64,000 nucleotides of DNA, taken from assembly GCA_027339635.1 (NCBI GenBank), contig DAHWNZ010000004.1:1-64000 (forward strand), written 5' to 3'. This document shows positions 35,027 to 43,779 of this stretch, one piece after another. This DNA comes from AG-12 sp027339635 (lineage in GTDB: Bacteria; Chloroflexota; Dormibacteria; Aeolococcales; Bog-877). Position numbers and translations under genes: made by a program. Below the pieces are notes generated by a model that saw only the letters and a program-made list of their open reading frames with translations, was not told where the DNA came from and ran no database searches. Positions within the stretch are counted from its first letter, which is position 1. Each line of letters starts with the position of its first letter.

Positions 35027-35737
35027 CTATCGGGACGGCGCCACTCCTTTGCCGCGAGCGTCCAGAGCCTCCGCCACCCGGTCTGTGACCACCCCCGAGA
35101 TTGCGGGGTCACTGAAGAACCGGGCCAGGTCCTGGGAGTCGTTGACGGTCCACACAAAGACCGCCAAGCCCGATTTGCGCGCCTTCGCGAGAGCCCTCGG
35201 CCCTGCGCGCCGGCGGTGCAGGACAAGGTGTGTCGCGCCGGCCTCGACCGCCATCCTGATCGAGGTGGCCCCCGCCGTGCGAGGTGAGCAGATGAGTCCC
35301 GCCGGTAGGTGCTGTGCCAGTTGGCGGGCCCGCCTCACGACCTCCGCTCGAAACGAGCTGAGCACCAAGAGGTCCGGCGAGAGAGCACCGACCGCGGCGA
35401 TCACCTCCCGCTCACACCCGCTCTCCTTTATCTCAACGTCAAGAGCGATGCGGCCCCCCAGCCGGGCCACGACCTCGGCCAGGAACGGCGGAGCACAATG
35501 TGCAGTTGCGGTGATCTCCTCGGCAGTGAGGCTCGAGATCGGACGTCCTCGCAACTCTGGGTCGTGCGCCACGACCGGGCGGCCGTCCCTGGTCGGGCGC
35601 ACGTCCAATTCGATCATGTCGGCGCCCAGAGCCAATGCGTTCTCAAACGCCGCTATGGAATTCTCAGGATCGGGGCCGAAGCCACCCCTGTGGGCTATGA
35701 CCAGGGGGCGGCCGCTCCCGGCCGTCAACTTGGACAC
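35027..35737 (-). CDS. ugpQ: Glycerophosphodiester phosphodiesterase
   Basis: The 236-residue TIM-barrel enzyme has the GDPD signature: VIAHRGGFGPDPENS with the catalytic His and Arg, MIELDVRPTRDG with metal-binding Glu and Asp, VVAHDPEL with the second catalytic His, and later VFVWTVND. It splits glycerophosphodiesters from lipid turnover into glycerol-3-phosphate and an alcohol. No signal peptide is present, so it is cytoplasmic. Length is typical of bacterial UgpQ (about 240-250). It is monocistronic and divergent from the DUF421 gene. Confidence 0.92.
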   Translation of the reverse strand: MSKLTAGSGRPLVIAHRGGFGPDPENSIAAFENALALGADMIELDVRPTRDGRPVVAHDPELRGRPISSLTAEEITATAHCAPPFLAEVVARLGGRIALDVEIKESGCEREVIAAVGALSPDLLVLSSFRAEVVRRARQLAQHLPAGLICSPRTAGATSIRMAVEAGATHLVLHRRRAGPRALAKARKSGLAVFVWTVNDSQDLARFFSDPAISGVVTDRVAEALDARGKGVAPSR

Positions 35738-35822
35738 GGCAGCCGCCTGGGCCTCAGGATGGCCTCAACCCGGGCCGGGGCGCCGGACCGGCAAAGCAGC
35801 GGCACAAATAAGGAGCCAAGCC

Positions 35823-36344
35823 ATGGATCTCATCCATCTTGCCATACCACCTTGGGATCTGGTGTTGCGATCAGTCGCCATCTACGCCGCCCTGATGATC
35901 GCCCTCAGGGTGTTTGGAAAGCGAGAACTGGGCCAGATGACAATCTTCGACCTGGTCCTGGTGCTGCTGGTGGCCAACGCCGTTCAACCCGCCATGACCG
36001 GACCTGACAGCTCGCTGCTCGGTGGCTTCCTCATCATCGTGACGCTCTTCGTGCTGAACCGGATCGTGAGTTTTGCGCAGGTGCGAAGTCCACGATTTGG
36101 GAGGCTTCTCGAGTCTCCCCCCAGGGCCCTGGCTTCGGGCGGGGCCTGGATACCGGGCGCCCTGGCAAAGGAGGGGGTCGACCCGGCCGAGGCGGAGATG
36201 GCGCTGCGCGAGCACGGGGTGGCCGGCGTCGGTGACTGCGAACTGGTGGAGATGGAGAGTGACGGCTCGATCAGCGTGGTGCCGCGGCAGAGCGCGGGCC
36301 GGGTCAGGCCGCGGCGCAGAGTCCGCCTGCTGGAAAAGCGCTGA
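35823..36344 (+). CDS. DUF421 (YetF/YcaP-like) membrane protein
   Basis: ATG 35823 follows AAGGAG and gives 173 residues. Three N-terminal helices contain the conserved LRVFGKRELGQMTIFDLVL segment of DUF421. A small soluble domain begins LLESPPRALASGGAWIPGALAKEGV. The family sits in the inner membrane and is linked with envelope stress or sporulation in Firmicutes, but its activity is unknown. The frame is open far upstream to 34944, but that part lies antisense to the GDPD gene and is not protein-like. It is convergent with the next gene, leaving only 6 bp between stops. Confidence 0.9.
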   Translation: MDLIHLAIPPWDLVLRSVAIYAALMIALRVFGKRELGQMTIFDLVLVLLVANAVQPAMTGPDSSLLGGFLIIVTLFVLNRIVSFAQVRSPRFGRLLESPPRALASGGAWIPGALAKEGVDPAEAEMALREHGVAGVGDCELVEMESDGSISVVPRQSAGRVRPRRRVRLLEKR

Positions 36345-36350
36345 GCCCCA

Positions 36351-38102
36351 TCAGTCCGGCAGGGTGCCGGTGAGAGATGCCACCCGCAGAATGTCCCTGA
36401 CGTCCTGGCGCCTCGGGGTCAGGTTGAGCAGCTGACGGTAGATCACGACGGCGTCCTCATCGGCCCCACGGACCCGAAGCAGCCGCGCCAAAAACTCGAT
36501 CCAGATGGGTGCCAAACGTGGCTCCCGCTGTTCCAGGGCCATCCCGGCCAGCTGCCAGCAGGCTGCCTCGCAGGGTGGCGCGGTGAGCACGGCGGTGGTG
36601 AAGCAGAGGACGGCCAGGTCCTCGTCCTTGGACTCACGACATGCCTCGCCAGCCCTGCAGGCGAGCTCCGCCGCCACCTGCCCGGGGAAGGCTTCCGCGG
36701 CGCGCATGGCGAGGGCGGCGGCATCCACCAGACGCCCGGCTCCCAGCAGGTCCGTCATGAGATTGCTGGCGGTCGGAAGGTCGGCAGGGGCGGACTGCTC
36801 GGACGAGGAGCGCACCGCGGCTCGCGCCTGCCCCTTCTCGGCCACCGCCCGGCGCTGCTCGTGGACCTGGGCCGCGATCTCCTCCAGCAGCGGCGGAAGT
36901 TCGCCAAGGCGCTTCTCAAGCCGGCTGTCCCGCTCGGCCTGGGCCTTTGGTGACAGGCGCACCGACCAGCGCCTGGCTCCGGACCCGATCGGCTCGGCCC
37001 CGACGGGAGCCGCCATCACTGGCGTCCTCGGCTGCTCCGCTACCTTGGCCTCCACCGCCAGAGCGGGTTCCGACGCTGCGGCGGTCGGCGGGGCCGCCTC
37101 CGGACTCGGCGTAACCCCTGCCTTGTCGGTCTCGCGCGCAGCAGGGTCGAACCCCCAGAGCACGGCCCCCTCCGACGGTTCACCGGGGGGCGGCACCGCG
37201 GGCTGGTTCACCATCGAAACAGGGGGCGCTGGAGGCACCGTGTTGACCACCGGCAAGGGCCTCTGGCCGTCGGCTCGCGGAGGCGCCGACGGCGGGCCCG
37301 CGACTGGAGAGACGGGCCCTCCCACAGGGGAGACACGAGTGCCGGGAGGTGGCGGGAGTGTAGCCGGGTGAGATGCGGAACGGGGCGTTGGCAGGGCCCC
37401 AGCTGGATCCCTCGATCCTAGATCTGGTAGGGCCGGGGAGCTCTTGACCACTGCTGCCGGGTTGGACGACCGGCCCGGCCCGGGGGAGACCGGCGGCAGG
37501 CTGCCGACCCCGGGAGGCTGGGCGCGGCTGCCGGCTCCTGGCGGTGCGGGCCGACCGGTGGTGGAGAGTTGAGGACCGGCGGCGGCCACTGTGGTGGCCG
37601 GGGTCCGCCGGGCAGCCGGCTCAGGGCCACGAGCGGACGGGAGTGACGCCACCGGACTTGGTGTGGCAGGAGACGGCCGGTTGGGCGCGGGCGCCGCAGA
37701 TGGGGTTGCCCCCACACCCGGGGCGGGGACGGCGTTGGACGCCGGGGGGCCGGGAGCCTTGGTGGCCTGCATCAGCATCCCCATCGCTCGCAGCTCCTCC
37801 TCCGTCGCCAACAGCAGGAGCAGTTCATACATCGCCCGGCCCATCCGGCGCAGCAGGGCTGCGGCCAGATCCGGATGGCCAGCCTCCTCCACACGGCGAG
37901 TGATCAGGCGAGCCACCTGGTTGACACTGTCCTCAGTGATCGGGATCCCCCGCAGAGAGGCAACCTCCTGCTGGATGACCGCGGGGAGTTCTGGGACCTG
38001 GGGCGCGATGTCGCGCGCCAGGTGAGCCCACGACTGGGCCATGTCGGCGATCCCCTGGGCCACTGAGCTGCTGATCCCCGTGGCCCTGCTGTCGACTGAC
38101 AT
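36351..38102 (-). CDS. Large proline/alanine-linker protein with TPR-like C-terminus
   Basis: From ATG 38102 the protein has 583 residues in three parts. A helical N-terminal domain (~1-115) ends in MYELLLLLATEEELRAMG. A ~270-residue linker is very rich in Pro, Ala, Ser and Gly. A C-terminal helical region (~400-583) has a coiled-coil-like stretch (LEKRLGELPPLLEEIAAQVH) and tandem helical pairs resembling TPRs, such as GRLVDAAALAMRAAEAFPGQ. No enzyme motif, signal peptide or membrane helix is seen. It may be a cytoplasmic scaffold. The frame continues upstream to 38201, but that part is less protein-like. It is divergent from the formyltransferase-like gene. Confidence 0.75.
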   Translation of the reverse strand: MSVDSRATGISSSVAQGIADMAQSWAHLARDIAPQVPELPAVIQQEVASLRGIPITEDSVNQVARLITRRVEEAGHPDLAAALLRRMGRAMYELLLLLATEEELRAMGMLMQATKAPGPPASNAVPAPGVGATPSAAPAPNRPSPATPSPVASLPSARGPEPAARRTPATTVAAAGPQLSTTGRPAPPGAGSRAQPPGVGSLPPVSPGPGRSSNPAAVVKSSPALPDLGSRDPAGALPTPRSASHPATLPPPPGTRVSPVGGPVSPVAGPPSAPPRADGQRPLPVVNTVPPAPPVSMVNQPAVPPPGEPSEGAVLWGFDPAARETDKAGVTPSPEAAPPTAAASEPALAVEAKVAEQPRTPVMAAPVGAEPIGSGARRWSVRLSPKAQAERDSRLEKRLGELPPLLEEIAAQVHEQRRAVAEKGQARAAVRSSSEQSAPADLPTASNLMTDLLGAGRLVDAAALAMRAAEAFPGQVAAELACRAGEACRESKDEDLAVLCFTTAVLTAPPCEAACWQLAGMALEQREPRLAPIWIEFLARLLRVRGADEDAVVIYRQLLNLTPRRQDVRDILRVASLTGTLPD

Positions 38103-38207
38103 TTGCTGGGAAGTGTGACAGCCGCAGTACGCGTCCTGGTTGCGAGGAGTCAACGAATTGGTGACGGTGTGGAAGGTGAGTTGGGGCGGCCCCGATACCA
38201 TGGGCCT

Positions 38208-39230
38208 GTGCCCCAGCCATCAGCGCCGACGCAACTCACGCCTCCCACGCCTTGGCTGGCCAGAGTGCAGGAGTGGCTGTGGGCCAAGCGGGAGTTTCGC
38301 ATGGTCCCAGACCTGCGCATCCCCTTCTCCGTGGACGGGCAGGCAGAGATGGCAGCGGGCGACCTGCCCCGAGTGGCCTTCGCCGGGTTCCCGTCCGATT
38401 ACAGCCTGGCCCTCCTGCTGGCCCTCCTGAGCTGCCCCGTGCGAGTGGTGGGGCTCGCCACCAGCCTTGGCGCCAATCCGGCGATCTCCGGCGAGAACGC
38501 CCTGGGGCAGGTGGCGGAGCACGTGGGCATCCCCCTGCTCCGGTTGGCGAGGGTCAACGACTATGACTCCCTGGTCGCCTTGGAGCGCCTTGGGGCCGAT
38601 CTCTTCATGGTCGCGAGCTTCGACCAGATCCTGAAGCGCCAGGCACTTCAGATTCCGGCCCGGGGTTGGATCAACGCCCATCCCTCCCTGTTGCCGAACT
38701 ACCGCGGACCGGAGCCGATCTACTGGGCCATAGTGAACGGGGAGTCGGAGGCTGGAATCAGCTTTCAGCGGGTGGCCGAGAAGATCGACGCCGGTCCGCT
38801 GCTGGCCCAGGAGAGAGTCGCCGTCCACCCGAGGGACACCGCCGGCTCACTGACCCGGCGGGCGACCGAGGCTGGGGCCCTTCTGGTGGCCCAGGTGATC
38901 CGCGACGCTCTGGAGGGTGTGCCCGGCCAACCGATGGATCTCGCCCAGGGGTCCTACTACACCTCCGTTGGACACCGGCGCATCGATCGGGTGGGCTCGG
39001 TGGAGATGGCCGACCGGCTGGTGCGGGCCGGTAATCCCAACATGCTGGCGGCGACCCTCTGCGGCGGTCGCCTCTGCTACGTCCTGCGCGCGCGCCCAAT
39101 CGCGAGGGACGATCCCAGCCTGGGGCCAAGATTGCAATTCCAAGACGGGGACCTGCTCCTGGAGGAGACCGTGGACCGCTGCGGCTGCCATCACGGCGAG
39201 CCCGTGGGAACCTGCCCTCACGACGAGTGA
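38208..39230 (+). CDS. Formyltransferase-fold protein with C-terminal Cys/His motif
   Basis: From GTG 38208 (ATG 38301 is an alternative) the protein has about 340 residues. It has the formyl_trans_N fold with the catalytic triad of 10-formyl-THF enzymes: N156 and H158 in WINAHPSLLPNYRG, and D194 in AEKIDAGPLL. Methionyl-tRNA formyltransferase has the same core, but the substrate-binding C-domain here is unusual. The protein ends with a CGCHH...TCPH cluster that could bind a metal. It lies 28 nt before fdhD and the MobA-like gene, so it is probably not the housekeeping Fmt. Its acceptor substrate is unknown. Confidence 0.8.
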   Translation: MPQPSAPTQLTPPTPWLARVQEWLWAKREFRMVPDLRIPFSVDGQAEMAAGDLPRVAFAGFPSDYSLALLLALLSCPVRVVGLATSLGANPAISGENALGQVAEHVGIPLLRLARVNDYDSLVALERLGADLFMVASFDQILKRQALQIPARGWINAHPSLLPNYRGPEPIYWAIVNGESEAGISFQRVAEKIDAGPLLAQERVAVHPRDTAGSLTRRATEAGALLVAQVIRDALEGVPGQPMDLAQGSYYTSVGHRRIDRVGSVEMADRLVRAGNPNMLAATLCGGRLCYVLRARPIARDDPSLGPRLQFQDGDLLLEETVDRCGCHHGEPVGTCPHDE

Positions 39231-39258
39231 TCGGTCGCCCGGGGCTACCATTTCCGGG

Positions 39259-40170
39259 GTGACTACTGCGGGGCCCCAAATGGGCCGAGCGCAACACAGC
39301 CTGATCCTCACCAAGGTCGACGTCCGGCGCAGTTGGCGAGCTGCTGATTCCGTGGCCCGGGAGGAGGCGCTCCAGCTAATGGTCGACGGCACTCCCCTGG
39401 GCATTGTCATGCGCACCCCGGGCGCTGACATCGACCTCGCCCTCGGGCTGCTGCACGCGGAGGGGGTGCTGCGGTCACTCGCCGACGTGACGTTTGTGAC
39501 GTTCGCCCCGAGCGGCCAGGAGAAATGGCCCTCCGCGAGGCTCGAGCTACGGCCCGACCCCAAGCTGGAGAACCTGGTGGATGTGCACCTGCAGCAGCCG
39601 CTCTCCCCACTGGCACTGGGTTGGCAGCGCAACCTCCCCTCGAGCAGCGCCTGCGGCATCTGCGGCGCGGCCACCCTGGATGCCGTGCTGCGCTTCCAGC
39701 CTCCGGTGGTGGGTGACCGCCACTGGACCCGCGGCCGCATAGTCGGGCTGCCCGAGATCCTCCGCTCGTCCCAGGCGGTGTTCAGCAGAACCGGGGGGCT
39801 GCACGCGGCGGGGCTGCTGCCGTTCGGGAAGGAGGACATGGCGGTGGCCGAGGACGTGGGCCGGCACAACGCCGTCGACAAGCTCGTAGGGCAGGCGCTG
39901 CTCGAAGATCGGCTGCCTCTGACCGACTCCTGCCTGGTGGTCAGCGGCCGGGCCGGCTTCGAGATCGTACAGAAGGCGGCGGCCGCCCAGGTCGCCGTGG
40001 TCGCCTCGGTCTCGGCCCCGTCCTCGATGGCGGTCCAAACCGCGGACGCCCTGGGCGTCACTCTGATCGGCTTCCTGCGAGGACAGTCGTTCAACATCTA
40101 CACCCACCCGGAGCGGATCTCGGGGGTGGACGAACCCGGCGGACCCGGCGCAGACGGGGCTTCCCTCTGA
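39259..40170 (+). CDS. fdhD: FdhD, sulfurtransferase for molybdoenzymes
   Basis: About 303 residues start at GTG 39259 (ATG 39280 is also possible). Family motifs are all present: SACGICG with the paired catalytic cysteines C-x-x-C, FSRTGGLHAAGL, AEDVGRHNAVDKLVG, and VVSGRAGFEIVQKAA. FdhD passes sulfur from a cysteine desulfurase to the molybdenum cofactor of formate dehydrogenase. No fdh structural gene is in the window. It is followed by MobA, DUF6457 and (opposite strand) MoeA, so it belongs to a molybdenum-cofactor cluster lying next to the CO dehydrogenase genes. Its stop overlaps the inferred mobA start. Confidence 0.93.
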   Translation: MTTAGPQMGRAQHSLILTKVDVRRSWRAADSVAREEALQLMVDGTPLGIVMRTPGADIDLALGLLHAEGVLRSLADVTFVTFAPSGQEKWPSARLELRPDPKLENLVDVHLQQPLSPLALGWQRNLPSSSACGICGAATLDAVLRFQPPVVGDRHWTRGRIVGLPEILRSSQAVFSRTGGLHAAGLLPFGKEDMAVAEDVGRHNAVDKLVGQALLEDRLPLTDSCLVVSGRAGFEIVQKAAAAQVAVVASVSAPSSMAVQTADALGVTLIGFLRGQSFNIYTHPERISGVDEPGGPGADGASL

Positions 40171-40811
40171 GCCGGGACAACCCCTGTGCCCTGCTCCTGC
40201 TGGCGGGTGGCCGGAGCCGTCGGATGGGCCAGGACAAACCGTCGATCCCCTTTCCCGCCCCCACCGACCCTCCGCTGATCGCTCGAGTGCACTCCATCCT
40301 CTGCCCGATCACCGGTCCCTGCCTCATCGCCGGGCCATCGTCCTTCGGCCTGGGGTGCCGGGTGGTCGCCGACTGCCCCGACATCCCTGGTCCTCTGGGC
40401 GGCCTGATCGCGGGGCTTGAAGCTTCCCCGGCGGAACTGGTCCTGGCCTGCGCCGCGGACACGCCCTTCCCCGTGTCGCGACTGGCCGAGGAACTGATCC
40501 GTCTGGCCCGAGCCAGAGAAGGTGCCCCAGCGGTCGCGTGCCTGCGGGACGGGTGGCTGGAGCCCCTCTTCGCCGTATACCGCAGGAGTGCTGCCGCCGG
40601 GCTTCGGAAGGCCGCCGAGCAGACCAACCCCCATCGCGGCCCGGCGCTCCGCTCTGCCCTCGCCAACCTGGAACCGCTGACAGTGGCAGAGGGCAGATGG
40701 CGCCTTTTCGACCCCGAAGCGTCATCATTCCAGAGCTGCAACACCCCAGAGGAGCTAACCCAGGCAGCCGCCCGGGCAGCTGGGGAACAAACATCAGGAG
40801 GAATCCCTTGA
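40167..40811 (+). CDS. mobA: MobA-like molybdenum cofactor guanylyltransferase (non-standard start)
   Basis: The nucleotidyltransferase fold begins ALLLLAGGRSRRMGQDK, the GTP-binding signature, followed by LGGLIAGLEA, CAADTPFPV and a C-terminus ending FQSCNTPEEL. It joins GMP to molybdopterin. The first ATG in frame (40224) lies inside the signature and would delete LAGG. Upstream there is no ATG, GTG or TTG in this frame for at least 140 nt, and no stop. CTG 40167 overlaps the fdhD TGA as CTGA, the same spacing as an ATGA coupling, so I use it. A ribosomal frameshift producing an FdhD-MobA fusion is the alternative. The stop overlaps the next start. Confidence 0.8.
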   Translation: MSRDNPCALLLLAGGRSRRMGQDKPSIPFPAPTDPPLIARVHSILCPITGPCLIAGPSSFGLGCRVVADCPDIPGPLGGLIAGLEASPAELVLACAADTPFPVSRLAEELIRLARAREGAPAVACLRDGWLEPLFAVYRRSAAAGLRKAAEQTNPHRGPALRSALANLEPLTVAEGRWRLFDPEASSFQSCNTPEELTQAAARAAGEQTSGGIP

Positions 40812-41071
40812 ACGCCTGGTTCGATCGCTACCTGAAGGCCCTCGGCGCCGGTGACACAGTGCTGCGGCCGGAGGAGGCAAAGCTGGTGCTGGACCTCGCC
40901 GGCGACGTCGCCCACACGTCCGGCGCTCGCCAGTTCGCACCGCTCGCGGCCTACCTGGCGGGCAGAGCGGCTGCCGGGTTGGCCCGCGAGGGGCGCCTGA
41001 AGGTGCTCCGGGAGGCGCGCTCAGCGGTGGTCAGCGCGGGATCGGCGGGAGAGGACCTGGAGCTGGATTAG
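40808..41071 (+). CDS. DUF6457-like small protein of the molybdopterin cluster
   Basis: TTG 40808 follows AGGAGGA (40796-40802) and overlaps the mobA stop (TTGA), giving 87 residues, all helical: WFDRYLKALGAGD, then AKLVLDLAGDVAHTSGARQFAPLAAYLAGRA. This matches the small DUF6457 proteins that sit after mobA in many actinobacteria. Biochemical role is unknown; the context points to molybdenum cofactor maturation. Its stop overlaps the convergent moeA stop by 4 bp. Confidence 0.78.
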   Translation: MNAWFDRYLKALGAGDTVLRPEEAKLVLDLAGDVAHTSGARQFAPLAAYLAGRAAAGLAREGRLKVLREARSAVVSAGSAGEDLELD

Positions 41072-42312
41072 CGCCCGAGCGGGATCACCTCGACCACGGC
41101 GCCCCGAGGCATACTCACGCCCTTGGCGGGCAAGACGAGCAGGCAATCGGCGTGGGCCAAGGAGATGGTGGCCCCACTGCTCTGATTGCCGGCGACCCTG
41201 ACCCCGGGGATCTTTCCGGGCCGAGCTTTCAGCGTGCCCCGGTGGAACGTCTCCAGCCCCTCCGGCTTTTCCACCTCCTCCAGCAACTCGGCCGGGTGGG
41301 TGGGCGGTTCCGGATGGGCTGATCCCTGCATCGCCAGCAGGGCTGGAACCCCGAAGAGGGTGAAGGTGACACAGGCCGACACGGGATTGCCCGGCAGCCC
41401 CACGAAGACCTTGTCGGCCAGGGTGCCGAACGCTATCGGGCGGCCCGGCCGCATCGCCACCCTCCAGAACTGCAGGCTCCCGAGCTGCTCCACGGTGGCG
41501 CGAACGTGGTCGTGGTCTCCCACGCTCATCCCCCCCACCCCGACCAGGACATCGGCCTCCGCGGCTGCGCTGAGCAGGGTGTCTGTGACCTGCCCAGGGT
41601 CGTCCGTCGCCGTGCGCCGGGAGACCAATTCCCCCCCGGCGGCGGCTATCAGGCCCTCCAACGCCGGGCCCGCGGTGTCGTAGATCTCCCCCGGGCCGAG
41701 CTCGCTGCCCGGCGGGCGGATCTCGTCTCCCGTCGTGATAAGAGCCACCCGGGGTCTCGTCCCGACCACCAGAAATGGTGCGCCCGAAGCCGCCAGGGGC
41801 GCCAGGTCCGTGGGCCGGACCCTGTGCCCCGCCGGCAGCACCGCCTGCCCCGGGGACAGGTCCTCGCCGGCCCGGCGCACCGCGTTGCCTCGGCGCGGCC
41901 GCTCGTGGATCAGGACCTCCACGGTACCCCGATCGGTCCACTCGTAGGGAACCACCGAGTCGGCACCCTCCGGCAGGGGGGCTCCCGTCATCACCTTGGC
42001 ACAGGTGCCAGGGCTTATGCGCACCGCTCCCGGGGCCATCCCGGCCCTCATCTCGCCCTGGACGGGCAGGCGGCAGGGAACTTGAGGCACATCCGCGGCC
42101 CGCACCGCGTAGCCGTCCATCGCGCTGTTGGGGAATGGCGGCAGGAGCACCCGGGCCACGACCGCGGTCGCGAGCACCCTTCCCGAAGCCCGGCCGTCAA
42201 TCGGTACCTGCTCTGCGGGAAGGCGGGGCACCGCCTCTAGCATCTCCCGCCGGGCGGTGGCGACGGAGAGCGGTCCGCGCACGACCGCCTGCTGGTCGGC
42301 CGAAGCCGTCAT
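41068..42312 (-). CDS. moeA: MoeA, molybdopterin molybdotransferase
   Basis: ATG 42312 lies behind GGGAGAAGGG and gives 414 residues. The four-domain MoeA layout shows PPFPNSAMDGYAVRA, VMTGAPLPEGADSVVPYE, then the MPT-binding domain with LITTGDEI, GGMSVGDHDHV and VGLPGNPVSACVTF, and a C-terminal beta domain (SGATISLAHADCLLVLP). MoeA inserts molybdate into adenylylated molybdopterin. It is convergent with the FdhD-MobA-DUF6457 operon and 34 nt downstream of the HPPD gene, so those two may share a transcript. All catalytic motifs look intact. Confidence 0.95.
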   Translation of the reverse strand: MTASADQQAVVRGPLSVATARREMLEAVPRLPAEQVPIDGRASGRVLATAVVARVLLPPFPNSAMDGYAVRAADVPQVPCRLPVQGEMRAGMAPGAVRISPGTCAKVMTGAPLPEGADSVVPYEWTDRGTVEVLIHERPRRGNAVRRAGEDLSPGQAVLPAGHRVRPTDLAPLAASGAPFLVVGTRPRVALITTGDEIRPPGSELGPGEIYDTAGPALEGLIAAAGGELVSRRTATDDPGQVTDTLLSAAAEADVLVGVGGMSVGDHDHVRATVEQLGSLQFWRVAMRPGRPIAFGTLADKVFVGLPGNPVSACVTFTLFGVPALLAMQGSAHPEPPTHPAELLEEVEKPEGLETFHRGTLKARPGKIPGVRVAGNQSSGATISLAHADCLLVLPAKGVSMPRGAVVEVIPLGR

Positions 42313-42346
42313 CCCTTCTCCCTGACCGGCTGGCTGAGCCGCCGGC

Positions 42347-43471
42347 TCAGAGGTTGCCCCTGGCGTCCTGCTCCTGCTCGATCGCCTGGAACAGGGCTTG
42401 GAAGTTGCCCTTACCAAAGCCACGGCAGCCCTTCCGCTGGATCACCTCGAAGAACAAGGTCGGCCTGTCCTCGACGGGCCTGGTGAAGATCTGCAACAGG
42501 TAACCGTGCTCATCCCTGTCGACCAGAATGTTCAGCTGGCGCAGCCGCTCAAGGTCCTCATCGATGTCCCCCACCCTGTCGCCCAAGCTGTCGTAGTAGG
42601 CCTTGGGGGCGGCCAGGAACTCGGCCCCCTGCTGCCGCAGCCAGCCTACCGTCTCCACGATGTCCGTGGTGTGAAGGGCTATGTGCTGCACCCCGGGGCC
42701 GTGGTAATAGTCCAGGTATTCGTCTATCTGGGACCGCTTCAGCCCCTTGGCGGGCTCGTTGATTGGAAAGGTGATGCTGCCACCCCGGCCCCCCCTGACG
42801 ACCTTGCTCCGCAGGGCCGAGTACTGGGTTGCGATGTCACTCTCATCGAACTCCTGGAACACGTCGAAACCGAAGATTCGGTTGTACCAGTCGACCCACT
42901 CGTCCATGCGATGGAGCTCGACGTTGCAGACGCAGTGATCCACCACCTCAAGCCCAGCCCCGGACCCTCCTTTGAACTCGGCGCGATACCCGGGCAGGAA
43001 CGCCCCCTGATATTCGGCGCGCTCCACGAAGGTGTGCACCGTGTCGCCGAAGGTCTTGACCGTCGCCAGCCGCACGGCGCCGCTGCCGTCCTCCACCACA
43101 TGGGGCTCAGCCACCGAGCGGGCTCCCCTATGGACCGCGTCCTGATAGGCCGAGGTGGCGTCTTCCACCTGAAACGCAAGAGCCCTGACGCCATCTCCGT
43201 GGAGTCTTACGTGATCCGCTATCTCGCCCTCGGGGCCAAGCGGGGCGGTCATGACCAGGTGGACATCCCCCTGGCGCAGAACGTATGACGCCCGATCTCT
43301 GACCCCTGTCTCCGGCCCCGAGTAGGCGACCACGTCGAACCCGAAGGCCGACCGGTAGAAATGGGCAGCCTGACGTGCGTTGCCGACATAGAATTCGATG
43401 TGATCGACCCCGTCAAGAAGGGTTTCGCGATACTCAGGAGCCTGAGGGATCGCCTCAATGTCTGCTTTCAC
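42347..43471 (-). CDS. hppD: 4-hydroxyphenylpyruvate dioxygenase
   Basis: The 374-residue enzyme has two vicinal-oxygen-chelate halves. The C-terminal half holds the iron ligands: His in EVVDHCVCNVE, His in GVQHIALHTTD, and Glu in LFFEVIQRKG. The C-terminal gating helix (GFGKGNFQALFQAIE) is also present, as in true HPPDs. It converts 4-hydroxyphenylpyruvate to homogentisate in tyrosine breakdown or tocopherol/plastoquinone-type synthesis. No other homogentisate-pathway gene is in the window. Translation starts at ATG 43471. Confidence 0.96.
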   Translation of the reverse strand: MKADIEAIPQAPEYRETLLDGVDHIEFYVGNARQAAHFYRSAFGFDVVAYSGPETGVRDRASYVLRQGDVHLVMTAPLGPEGEIADHVRLHGDGVRALAFQVEDATSAYQDAVHRGARSVAEPHVVEDGSGAVRLATVKTFGDTVHTFVERAEYQGAFLPGYRAEFKGGSGAGLEVVDHCVCNVELHRMDEWVDWYNRIFGFDVFQEFDESDIATQYSALRSKVVRGGRGGSITFPINEPAKGLKRSQIDEYLDYYHGPGVQHIALHTTDIVETVGWLRQQGAEFLAAPKAYYDSLGDRVGDIDEDLERLRQLNILVDRDEHGYLLQIFTRPVEDRPTLFFEVIQRKGCRGFGKGNFQALFQAIEQEQDARGNL

Positions 43472-43779
43472 ATCAGCGCCTCAACTTTCGCAACCCGCGC
43501 CCGGTGACCGAGCGGAAGGCAAGTGCCTCACCAGGCTAGGTTAACGCGCCGGGCCGACTCGTGTGAGCTGGCTCCGCTGCCTGGGATGGGATGCTGGGGA
43601 CACCGGCCGTCGGCCGAGGCGCCGCGCTGGCGAGGTCGGTCGGCGCGGCCAGTGATCGACGGACGCTCGACCCCTCCCGGGCACTTCCCGATCCGGGCGC
43701 CGTTGGTCCCCGGGAGGTGGATGGGCCAGAGCTGAGTCGCCCGCCGGCAGCCCGGGGTGGCGGCTCTAATCTATAGGTT
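43472..43779. other. Divergent intergenic region
   Basis: 308 bp between hppD (minus) and a hypothetical gene (plus). TAATCT at 43767-43772 lies 7 nt before the plus-strand GTG, a spacing typical of leaderless promoters. Nothing else is recognised. Confidence 0.35.

Noticed and set aside
34944..35822. N-terminal extension of the DUF421 protein
   Set aside because: It runs antisense to the glycerophosphodiesterase gene and is Arg/Ser/Ala-rich; the AAGGAG-preceded ATG at 35823 matches the family start.
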